NCBI GenBank assembly: GCA_017557085.1
Contig: JAFZAR010000281.1
Coordinates: forward strand, 1-5,157
Length of the DNA stretch: 5,157 nucleotides
From: Verrucomicrobiota bacterium
Lineage (GTDB): Bacteria; Verrucomicrobiota; Verrucomicrobiia; Limisphaerales; UBA1412
Direction of reading: 5' to 3'
In this document: positions 1 to 5,156 of the stretch, in pieces
Layout: each line of letters opens with the position of its first letter
How positions within the stretch are numbered: the stretch's first letter is position 1
Program-made: the position numbers and the translations under genes
Notes under the pieces: generated by a model
What the model was told of the DNA's origin: nothing
Database searches by the model: none
The model's input: the letters and a program-made list of their open reading frames with translations, nothing else

Positions 1-538
1 GGAATGTGTCTATCGCCTGAAACCGGAGGAGAACGCGGACTGCGCATGGTTCAGCATCGGAACATCCGGTACCAGTGAAGAGATCGATCTGCGTCAGGAA
101 ATTGATTTCGAGACGATGGAGGTCGTTCTACGCTGGAACGCGATCATCGGGAATAAGTATCGCATCTCCGCGTCCAAAGACGGTGTATTGAATGAGATCG
201 ATACCATCATTGCGGATTCTGTCAATGAAGTGTACAAAGTTTCGCTGACGGAAGGTTCTCATTTCTATGTGACACCGTTGGGTAAAGCGGAAACCGATCC
301 GGAGCCTCAACCGGGAGACGAGTTTACGCCTCAGATCCGACTGGTGGATGGTGTGATCATCATTGTGGTCGAATCCAAGGCGGGCGATGTCCTGGAACTC
401 TTCTATTCGGATGATATGGTCCTCTGGAACAAGAGCGGCGGTGAGCGTACAGTGACGCAGGATGGTCCTTACGAAATACACATTCCTTTACAGGAGAACA
501 CACCGATGAAGTTCTTCCGTGTCAGGAGAACTCGTTAG
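1..538 (+). CDS. C-terminal part of a probable secreted repeat protein (5' end outside the window)
   Basis: The frame is open from base 2 to the TAG at 536-538, giving 178 visible residues; the true start lies off the left edge. An internal ATG at 116 is not a credible start, because coding-like sequence continues upstream of it. Two similar beta-rich segments can be seen. The first (about residues 42-92) opens with LRWNAIIGNKYRISASKDG. The second (about 112-178) has LELFYSDDMVLWNKS and ends in FFRVRRTR. The pattern 'value ... Y/F-x-YSxDxxxW ... F-F/Y-R-V' is common in C-terminal beta-sandwich repeats of large extracellular proteins of Verrucomicrobiota and relatives (family knowledge, not searched). 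A Pro/Glu-rich linker (DPEPQPGDE, about residues 99-107) separates the two. No catalytic motif is visible, so adhesion, binding or substrate presentation is only a guess. The sugar kinase gene follows after 18 bases. Confidence 0.72.
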   Translation, partial: ECVYRLKPEENADCAWFSIGTSGTSEEIDLRQEIDFETMEVVLRWNAIIGNKYRISASKDGVLNEIDTIIADSVNEVYKVSLTEGSHFYVTPLGKAETDPEPQPGDEFTPQIRLVDGVIIIVVESKAGDVLELFYSDDMVLWNKSGGERTVTQDGPYEIHIPLQENTPMKFFRVRRTR

Positions 539-556
539 ATAGGGCAGACTGAGACG

Positions 557-1510
557 ATGAGCGCGACGGGAAAAACATTGATATTTTCTCTGAATCCCGC
601 GGTGGATGTGGAGTGGATCGTTCCGAAGGTCCTTTGGGAAGAGAAGAACAACATCCTTTCGGAGCGCCGCTGGGCCGGAGGCAAGGGTGTCAATGTGGCT
701 CGCTGGTTTCGTTTGTTGAGCGGTGATACCGGTGAAGAAAGTCAATTAGTGATTCCCTTGGGCGGGCTGACCGGCCGTGAGATGGAGGAGTATCTTGCTC
801 AGGACGGGATCGCTTTTCGTGCTTTTCCGCTGAAAGATTCCACACGCGCCAATATCATCGTGACAACGGACGACAAGCGGCAGCTGCGGTTCAATCCGCT
901 GGGGCCGGAATTGACCTCCGAGGAGTGGGATTCACTGTTTCGCTTCGCGCGGGAAACTCAGGATGTCAAGCTGGCTATTTTCTCCGGTGCCTTGCCCCGT
1001 AAAGCGCCCAAAGACACGTATCGAAAACTTTTGGAGATTTTCTCCTCCCGTTCGATCAAGACGATCCTGGACTGTGACGGTGAAGCTTTCGCGCAGGGTG
1101 TTGACGGTCATCCTTTTCTGGTCAAACCAAACGAGTTCGAGCTGGCTCAATGGGCCGGACACGAGTTGCCGGACATGGCAAGTGTACGTTCCGCTGCCAA
1201 AGATCTGTCCTCGGCCACACAGGGGAATGTACTTGTTTCGCTGGGCGCGGACGGAGCCTTGATGGTCGGGAACCAAGGGGAGTATCGGGTCTATTCGCCT
1301 CAGGTGAAGGTGCTGAATAAGATCGGCGCCGGGGATTCTCTTCTGGCGGGCATCTCTTACGCGGTCACCCGGCAGATGCCGCCGGTGGAAGCTCTCCAGC
1401 TGGCTATCGCGACCAGCACCTCGGCAGTCGCCTGCGCAGCGGGTCTGCTGCCGTCACGTGAAGATATCTTCCGTTTGAAGGAGTCGGTCCGGGTAGAACG
1501 GTTGAACTAA
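557..1510 (+). CDS. PfkB-family sugar-phosphate kinase, 1-phosphofructokinase / tagatose-6-phosphate kinase type
   Basis: This 317-residue protein has the usual length for a cytoplasmic FruK/LacC-type kinase, which phosphorylates a sugar phosphate with ATP (fructose 1-phosphate or tagatose 6-phosphate in known members). The N-terminal strand carries SLNPAVD (residues 11-17), typical of this subgroup. The first PfkB signature is AGGKGVNVA (40-48). STRANIIV (95-102) and FNPLGPEL (112-119) match the substrate-side lid, SGALP (143-147) and KPNEFEL (190-196) are family motifs, and GAGDSLLAG (257-265) is the second PfkB signature with the catalytic base Asp260. All key residues are present. The ATG at 557 is the first start after the upstream stop in the same frame; its ribosome site is weak (AGGG at 541-544 or GAGA at 551-554). 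No fructose PTS gene or tagatose pathway gene is visible, so the exact substrate is left open. FruK is somewhat more likely than LacC or a PfkB-type 6-phosphofructokinase. Confidence 0.87.
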   Translation: MSATGKTLIFSLNPAVDVEWIVPKVLWEEKNNILSERRWAGGKGVNVARWFRLLSGDTGEESQLVIPLGGLTGREMEEYLAQDGIAFRAFPLKDSTRANIIVTTDDKRQLRFNPLGPELTSEEWDSLFRFARETQDVKLAIFSGALPRKAPKDTYRKLLEIFSSRSIKTILDCDGEAFAQGVDGHPFLVKPNEFELAQWAGHELPDMASVRSAAKDLSSATQGNVLVSLGADGALMVGNQGEYRVYSPQVKVLNKIGAGDSLLAGISYAVTRQMPPVEALQLAIATSTSAVACAAGLLPSREDIFRLKESVRVERLN

Positions 1511-1535
1511 CAAAATTTTTATTTCAGAAAGTATT

Positions 1536-2480
1536 ATGGATTTTTGTCGTTATTTTTTCTCTGGTTTAGTTTTTCTGGGCTGTCTTCTGAGTATGACAGC
1601 TCAAACCTCTTTCACAGTGGGAACTTACAATCTGGAAAAGTACAACTTTGAGGAAACAGATGACTTCAAAGCCAAGTCCGAGAAAGTGGTGGAGAGCATC
1701 CAGCACATGAACGCGGATGTCGTTGGCCTGGTGGAAATTGGAACCAAAGACAGCCTGAACTATTTGACGGGTGAGCTGAAAAAGAAGAATGTCTCCTATC
1801 CTTATGTGGAATGGATGCCGAGCAATGACACCAATCTGAATCTTGCGGTGCTTTCCCGTTATCCTCTGAAACAAACCGTTCATCACAAAAAGGATAAATA
1901 CAGTCTGAATCAAAAGATGTACACCTTGAAGCGCGGTGTTCTGGAGACCCATGTCCAAGTGACGGATAACTATACTTTCACGGTGCTGCTGACACATTTG
2001 AAATCCCAGGTCGAGGTGCGGTATGCCGATCAGGCGGAGATCCGTCTGAAAGAGGCTCAGCTGATCCGGGAGAAGATCATTGATCCGATGCTGGAAAAGG
2101 ATCCCAAGGCGGATTTCATTCTGATGGGGGATATGAATGACAACTACAATAACATGCCCATCCAAACCCTGATCGGAACAAGAACAGCGCATCCGCGCAT
2201 GGTGGATTCCCGGCCGATCGAGGCCAATGGCGACACCTTGCCGGAGAACCGCACACGGGGCCGGTTCCGTTCCGTGGCGTGGACTCATTTTTACAGCACG
2301 GAGGATTCTTATTCACGGCTGGACTACATTCTGTACAGCCCCGGCATGAGAGATCAATTTCAGGCAGAACGCTCAGAGGTCGTAGTAGTTCCGAATTGGG
2401 GAACCGCTTCTGACCATCGTCCGATCAAAGTCTCTTTCTCGGTACCCAAGCCGGGAAATAAGAAGGGAAAGAAAAAGTAG
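1536..2480 (+). CDS. Exported endonuclease/exonuclease/phosphatase (EEP) superfamily protein
   Basis: This 314-residue protein begins with a Sec signal: an Arg, a hydrophobic stretch at about residues 6-20, and likely signal peptidase I cleavage near MTAQ (20-23). The mature part is a complete EEP (DNase I / ExoIII-like) domain. The metal and catalytic residues can be placed by motif: Asn32 in GTYNLEKY, Glu67 in VVGLVEIG, His154 in LLTHLKSQ, Asp199 and Asn201 in LMGDMND, Asp263 in SRLDYIL, and Asp293-His294 in SDHRPI. The fold cleaves phosphodiesters or phosphomonoesters with Mg2+. The substrate cannot be read from sequence: extracellular DNA, RNA, sphingomyelin-like lipid headgroups or inositol phosphates are all known in the superfamily. 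The protein ends in a very basic tail (KPGNKKGKKK), which could bind nucleic acid or the anionic envelope. Cys16 lies in the signal region but lacks a good lipobox. The gene starts 25 bases after the kinase gene, with a weak AGAAAG at 1526-1531. Confidence 0.88.
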   Translation: MDFCRYFFSGLVFLGCLLSMTAQTSFTVGTYNLEKYNFEETDDFKAKSEKVVESIQHMNADVVGLVEIGTKDSLNYLTGELKKKNVSYPYVEWMPSNDTNLNLAVLSRYPLKQTVHHKKDKYSLNQKMYTLKRGVLETHVQVTDNYTFTVLLTHLKSQVEVRYADQAEIRLKEAQLIREKIIDPMLEKDPKADFILMGDMNDNYNNMPIQTLIGTRTAHPRMVDSRPIEANGDTLPENRTRGRFRSVAWTHFYSTEDSYSRLDYILYSPGMRDQFQAERSEVVVVPNWGTASDHRPIKVSFSVPKPGNKKGKKK

Positions 2481-2536
2481 ATCATTTTTTTGGTTCTCGT
2501 GCTGAAAAAGCGTTGCTCTTTTTGCATGGCTGGACT

Positions 2537-2540
2537 AGGA
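2537..2540 (+). promoter_or_regulatory. Shine-Dalgarno AGGA deciding the start of the LysM lipoprotein
   Basis: AGGA lies 8 bases before the ATG at 2549. The frame stays open upstream to a TTG at 2513, but that start would put 12 extra residues (including His and Trp) before a perfect lipoprotein signal and has no ribosome site. The ATG is therefore preferred. Confidence 0.7.
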
Positions 2541-2548
2541 TTAAAGCC

Positions 2549-3370
2549 ATGAGGTTGCGGCTTATATCTCTTGGCTTTATTTGTTTGACTACATCCTTTC
2601 TGATAGGGGGTTGTAACTATAATACCAGTACTCCCGCCGATGATAAAAAGGATCCCTATTACATGAAGGCGATGGATCAGATCCAGCGGAAGGATTACGC
2701 TGGCGCTGCGGAGTCGCTGCGCCGTGTTCTGGACGGCAGTCCGCGCAATGCCGCCGCGCATAAGGAGCTGGGCATCATCAATGAAGATCATTACCGGGAT
2801 TATGTCACGGCCGTTTATCATTACCGCAATTACCTCAAACTGAATGACAAAGAGGATGATCCCCTGATCAAGAGCCGCGTTACCGAGTGTATGCGCGAGC
2901 TGATCACCCAGTCAGACATCAATCCGGATTCTCCGGCATATCAGAAGAAACTGGATCAGCTGCTGAAGGATAAACAGAGTCTGGAAGATTCTGTTACCAA
3001 GCTGACTGTGGCTTATGAGCAGCTGCGCAGTGACTATACCAACCTGTTGGCGAAACTCCAGCAGCAGGATATCGCTCTGGCCAGGGCACAGGCTTCGCTG
3101 GGGACCAATGCCGCGGCGATCAACCGTCCTGTGGTGTCGAATCTCAATACCGAGATGCTGGCGGTGAACGTTCCCACCAATCCGGTTCCGCCTGTTGAGC
3201 TTCCAAAGACTCAAAAGAAGATCGAGATCTACGAGATCCAGAGCGGTGATACTTTCGCCAAGCTGGCGCGCCGTTATAACGTGAAGCCGGAAGAGCTGGT
3301 CAAGCTCAATCCCGATGTGAATCCAACCAAACTCCAGATAGGCCAGGAGATCAGGATCCCTGTCCAGTAG
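2549..3370 (+). CDS. Lipoprotein with TPR-like region, coiled coil and C-terminal LysM domain
   Basis: From the ATG at 2549 this is a 273-residue protein. Residues 1-22 form a lipoprotein signal: MRLR, a hydrophobic core, then the lipobox IGGC with lipidated Cys22. The residue after Cys is Asn rather than Asp, which in the E. coli rule favours the outer membrane. Residues about 35-100 form helices resembling one or two TPR units (DYAGAAESLRRVLDGSPRNA, then the YHYRNYLKLND repeat-like end). Residues about 131-184 look like a coiled coil rich in Leu, Gln, Lys and Asp. A Pro/Asn-rich linker leads to LysM at 228-273 (YEIQSGDTFAKLARRYNV ... LQIGQEIRIP), which binds the GlcNAc backbone of peptidoglycan. 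The likely role is an outer-membrane-anchored periplasmic protein that grips the cell wall and presents a protein-interaction region. No enzyme domain is visible. It is followed after 11 bases by hisF, with no evident functional link. Confidence 0.87.
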   Translation: MRLRLISLGFICLTTSFLIGGCNYNTSTPADDKKDPYYMKAMDQIQRKDYAGAAESLRRVLDGSPRNAAAHKELGIINEDHYRDYVTAVYHYRNYLKLNDKEDDPLIKSRVTECMRELITQSDINPDSPAYQKKLDQLLKDKQSLEDSVTKLTVAYEQLRSDYTNLLAKLQQQDIALARAQASLGTNAAAINRPVVSNLNTEMLAVNVPTNPVPPVELPKTQKKIEIYEIQSGDTFAKLARRYNVKPEELVKLNPDVNPTKLQIGQEIRIPVQ

Positions 3371-3373
3371 GAG
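3369..3373 (+). promoter_or_regulatory. Shine-Dalgarno AGGAG of hisF, overlapping the upstream stop codon
   Basis: The sequence TAGGAG contains both the TAG stop of the lipoprotein gene (3368-3370) and a strong AGGAG placed 8 bases before the hisF ATG at 3382. The arrangement indicates cotranscription and probably translational coupling of the two genes. Confidence 0.8.
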
Positions 3374-3381
3374 CAAACGCC

Positions 3382-4158
3382 ATGTTAGCCGTCAGAGTTA
3401 TTCCGTGTCTGGATGTTCACGCGGGCAATGTGACCCGTGGTATCCAGTTTGGCAAGGCGGAGTCCGGTGAGCTGAAGAACGTAGGCGATCCCGTTGAAAT
3501 GGCCATCCGTTATGACGCTCAGGGAGCCGACGAGATGGTTTTCTACGACATCACCGCCAGTGCCCATGGCCGCGCGACGATGGTGGATGTGATCCGCCGG
3601 GTAGCGGAACGCTGTTTCATGCCGCTGACGGTGGGCGGAGGCGTTCGCACGGTGGAGGATATGCGGGAGCTGCTCAAGGCCGGCGCGGATAAGACCAGTA
3701 TCAATTCCTCGGCAGTCTCCAATCCCGATCTGATCCGTCAGGGAGCGGAGAAATTTGGCTCGCAGTGTATCGTGGTTTCCATTGATGCCAAGCGCACCGG
3801 TCCCGAAAGCTGGGAAGTCTTTGTTCAGGGAGGCCGCAAAAATACCGGGCTGAATGCTATCGAATGGGCTCAGCGCGCGGTGGAACTGGGTGCGGGAGAG
3901 ATCGTTTTGAACAGCATAGACGGCGACGGCACCAAGGCCGGTTATGATGTGGAGCTGACACGGCGCATCGCGGATTCTGTTCCGGTGCCTGTGGTGGCCA
4001 GTGGCGGAGCCGGCAATCTGGATCACATGGTGGAAGTCGTCCAAAAAGGCCACGCGGCTGCTGTTCTTGCCGCAAGTATTTTCCATTACGGAACTTATAC
4101 AGTCTCTCAGGTCAAGGAATACCTTTCTTCCAAAGGGATCGTGATGCGCCGGGATTAA
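3382..4158 (+). CDS. hisF: Imidazole glycerol phosphate synthase, cyclase subunit HisF
   Basis: This 258-residue (beta/alpha)8 barrel works with the glutaminase HisH to convert PRFAR plus ammonia into imidazole glycerol phosphate and AICAR, step 5 of histidine biosynthesis, in the cytoplasm. Visible hallmarks are RVIPCLDV with catalytic Asp11, the GADEMVFYDITAS strand (48-60), the phosphate-binding TVGGGVR (83-89), KTSINSSAV (104-112), VVSIDAKR with catalytic Asp135 (equivalent to Asp130 of the Thermotoga maritima enzyme), SIDGDGTKAGYD (178-189) and the second phosphate site ASGGAGN. The catalytic set is intact. Compared with the T. maritima sequence as I remember it, loop 1 is about five residues longer (FGKAESGELKNVGDP), and the loop-1 Lys19 position is Arg. 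No hisH, hisA or other his gene neighbours it. The AGGAG at 3369-3373 fixes the start. Confidence 0.97.
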   Translation: MLAVRVIPCLDVHAGNVTRGIQFGKAESGELKNVGDPVEMAIRYDAQGADEMVFYDITASAHGRATMVDVIRRVAERCFMPLTVGGGVRTVEDMRELLKAGADKTSINSSAVSNPDLIRQGAEKFGSQCIVVSIDAKRTGPESWEVFVQGGRKNTGLNAIEWAQRAVELGAGEIVLNSIDGDGTKAGYDVELTRRIADSVPVPVVASGGAGNLDHMVEVVQKGHAAAVLAASIFHYGTYTVSQVKEYLSSKGIVMRRD

Positions 4159-4161
4159 GTT

Positions 4162-4188
4162 TTCTCTGACAGAGAAGCGGTTTTCTTT
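4162..4188 (+). terminator. Weak terminator-like hairpin after hisF
   Basis: TTCTCT (4162-4167) and AGAGAA (4171-4176) form a 6-bp stem around the loop GAC, followed after four bases by TTTTCTTT (4181-4188). The stem is short and AT-rich, and the T tract is interrupted and displaced, so termination would be partial at best. Its position directly after the hisF stop and before a good promoter is what makes it plausible. Confidence 0.35.
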
Positions 4189-4197
4189 AGAAAAAAA

Positions 4198-4227
4198 TTG
4201 AATTTCATCCCTGAAGGGGGCTATAAT
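4198..4227 (+). promoter_or_regulatory. Sigma-70-type promoter for the DUF486-hisI unit
   Basis: TTGAAT (4198-4203) and a perfect TATAAT (4222-4227) are separated by 18 bases. An A-rich stretch (4191-4197) sits directly upstream of the -35 element like a short UP element. Transcription would start near 4233-4236, giving a leader of about 105 bases. TGAATTTCA (4199-4207) is a perfect small inverted repeat overlapping the -35 box, and CCCTGAAGGG (4209-4218) is another within the spacer; either could be an operator, but this is unproven. Confidence 0.75.
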
Positions 4228-4287
4228 CGCTCGGTCGCTCTTGAAAAGGGTCATTTCCTCTACGGCTCTCAGTGTATCTTGATACCT

Positions 4288-4326
4288 ATGACCGCAGGTT
4301 TCTATCCCGTTTCAGGAGAGGAATAA
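4288..4326 (+). other. Possible 12-codon leader reading frame upstream of the DUF486 gene
   Basis: ATG at 4288 opens a frame reading MTAGFYPVSGEE and ending in TAA at 4324-4326. It lies in the same frame as the following gene, 12 bases before its ATG, and its last codons overlap the purine-rich AGGAGAGGA (4314-4322). No Shine-Dalgarno is visible before the ATG and there are no runs of His codons, so it is not a classical histidine attenuator. It may be chance. Confidence 0.25.
4314..4322 (+). promoter_or_regulatory. Purine-rich Shine-Dalgarno AGGAGAGGA with long spacing to the DUF486 start
   Basis: This is one of the best anti-16S matches in the window, but it ends 16 bases before the only in-frame ATG (4339). 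The usual distance is 5-10 bases. A TAA at 4324-4326 blocks any earlier in-frame start, and no in-frame GTG or TTG lies between. The bases between are AU-rich. Confidence 0.5.
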
Positions 4327-4338
4327 ATATTTGCATAT

Positions 4339-4698
4339 ATGAGCTTTTTGACTTCTCCGCGCTTTTTGGCCATATCCCTTTTGGTCGTCTCCAATATTTT
4401 AATGACCTTTGCCTGGTACGGGCATTTAAAATTCAAGGCGGTACCTCTTTATCTGGTGATTCTGATCAGCTGGGGCATTGCGGGCATAGAGTACTGTTTC
4501 CTCGTACCGGCGAACCGGATCGGCAATCAGGTCTTTTCCGTGACGGAACTCAAGATCATTCAGGAATTTCTGACGATCGTTGTCTTCTCCGTTTTTGCCA
4601 TGACCTATATGCACGAGAAGATCCATTGGAACCATCTGGTCGCTTTTCTTTGCATTATCGCGGCTGTATTCTTTACTTTTCTGCCCAAAACTGATTAG
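4339..4698 (+). CDS. Small four-helix membrane protein, DUF486 / DMT-like family
   Basis: This 119-residue hydrophobic protein has the usual length for DUF486 (PF04342, often annotated 'DMT family protein'). Four transmembrane helices are expected at about residues 8-27, 35-56, 71-91 and 98-115, so it sits in the inner membrane. Family-typical stretches are SNILMTFAWYGHLKF (18-32), ISWGIAGIEYCFLVPANRIG (43-62) and ELKIIQEFLTIVVFSVF (70-86), followed by HWNHLVAF and AAVFF near the C-terminus. It resembles half of a drug/metabolite transporter, and such small proteins usually act as dimers, but no substrate is established for the family. It is the first gene after the promoter at 4198-4227, and hisI follows its stop by nine bases. 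Another overlapping forward frame here (from 4272) is a shadow without family features. Confidence 0.9.
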   Translation: MSFLTSPRFLAISLLVVSNILMTFAWYGHLKFKAVPLYLVILISWGIAGIEYCFLVPANRIGNQVFSVTELKIIQEFLTIVVFSVFAMTYMHEKIHWNHLVAFLCIIAAVFFTFLPKTD

Positions 4699-4707
4699 AT
4701 TCCTGTG

Positions 4708-5070
4708 ATGAGTTTTATTGACTTGTTGAAATTTAACGCCGACGGCCTCATCCCTGCGATCGTGCAGGACGCGCAAAATGGTCAAGTGCTGATGATGGCC
4801 TGGATGAACAAAGAATCTGTGCAGAGAACACTCAAGGAAGGACATACCGTCTTCTGGAGCCGTTCCCGCAAAAAATACTGGGTCAAAGGTGAAACCAGCG
4901 GCCACTTCCAGAAAGTCGTTTCTCTGGCCTTTGACTGTGACGGGGATACCCTGCTGGTCAAAGTGGAGCAGACCGGTGCCGCCTGCCACGAAAACTACAA
5001 GTCCTGCTTCTTCCGCACGGTGAATCCGGACGGGACCTTCTTCATCAATTCAGAGAAAATCAAAGAATAA
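4708..5070 (+). CDS. hisI: Phosphoribosyl-AMP cyclohydrolase HisI
   Basis: This 120-residue monofunctional enzyme opens the adenine ring of PR-AMP to give ProFAR, step 3 of histidine biosynthesis, in the cytoplasm. The signature is complete: VLMMAWMN (27-34), TVFWSRSRKKYWVKGETSGH (47-66), the metal-binding DCDGD (Asp76, Cys77, Asp78, Asp80) and GAACHENYKSCFF, with zinc ligands Cys93 and Cys100 joining Cys77. The protein stops shortly after, so there is no fused HisE (PR-ATP pyrophosphohydrolase) domain and a separate hisE must exist elsewhere. A GTG at 4705 directly precedes the ATG at 4708; the ATG is preferred by convention, but neither has a visible Shine-Dalgarno. The start lies nine bases after the DUF486 stop, so translation is probably coupled to that gene. 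A strong terminator follows. Confidence 0.96.
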   Translation: MSFIDLLKFNADGLIPAIVQDAQNGQVLMMAWMNKESVQRTLKEGHTVFWSRSRKKYWVKGETSGHFQKVVSLAFDCDGDTLLVKVEQTGAACHENYKSCFFRTVNPDGTFFINSEKIKE

Positions 5071-5096
5071 CCTTTTTTACAACAATATGTTATGTG

Positions 5097-5122
5097 AGAC
5101 GCGGGATTCCCGCGTCTTTTTT
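5097..5122 (+). terminator. Strong intrinsic terminator of the DUF486-hisI unit
   Basis: AGACGCGGG (5097-5105) pairs perfectly with CCCGCGTCT (5109-5117) around the loop ATT, giving a 9-bp GC-rich stem, with six T residues at 5117-5122. On the - strand no T tract follows the stem, so it works in the + direction only. It lies 26 bases after the hisI stop. Confidence 0.93.
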
Positions 5123-5129
5123 CGTTCGG

Positions 5130-5156
5130 TTCTGTCACCGGGAACCGGTGACAGAA
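5130..5156. repeat. Perfect 12-bp inverted repeat at the right edge
   Basis: TTCTGTCACCGG (5130-5141) and CCGGTGACAGAA (5145-5156) are exact reverse complements around the three-base loop GAA. The stem is longer than that of the terminator eight bases upstream. No T tract follows it on either strand within the window, so it is not called a terminator. It could be a back-up terminator whose tail lies off the edge, a protein-binding palindrome, or a dispersed hairpin repeat. Confidence 0.7.

Noticed and set aside
1502..1537. Promoter-like TTGAAC and TATTAT before the EEP gene
   Set aside because: The spacing is 24 bases, and TATTAT runs into the start codon itself.
1566..2288. Long reverse-strand open frame of 240 codons
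   Set aside because: It is antisense to the EEP gene, whose motifs are all intact; the reverse translation shows low-complexity His/Ile/Leu content typical of a shadow frame.
2513..2541. Promoter-like pair TTGCTC-17-TAGGAT before the lipoprotein gene
   Set aside because: The -10 match is poor, it would overlap the Shine-Dalgarno, and transcription would start at the start codon, leaving no leader.
2513..2548. TTG start giving a 285-residue version of the LysM lipoprotein
   Set aside because: It has no ribosome site and would place 12 polar and aromatic residues before a clean lipoprotein signal; the ATG at 2549 has AGGA at the right distance.
4181..4196. TTTTCT-TT-AGAAAA inverted repeat
   Set aside because: The loop would be two bases and the stem almost all A-T. 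It is better explained as neighbouring T-rich and A-rich tracts of a weak terminator and a promoter UP region.
3385..4254. Reverse-strand open frame of 289 codons opposite hisF
   Set aside because: It is longer than hisF but has no recognisable motif. It is a shadow caused by codon bias of hisF, running past its stop into the intergenic region.
4272..4694. Forward reading frame of 140 codons from GTG 4272
   Set aside because: It overlaps the DUF486 gene almost fully in another frame, its translation is rich in Arg, Gly and Ser with no family motif, and the DUF486 translation is clearly the real one.
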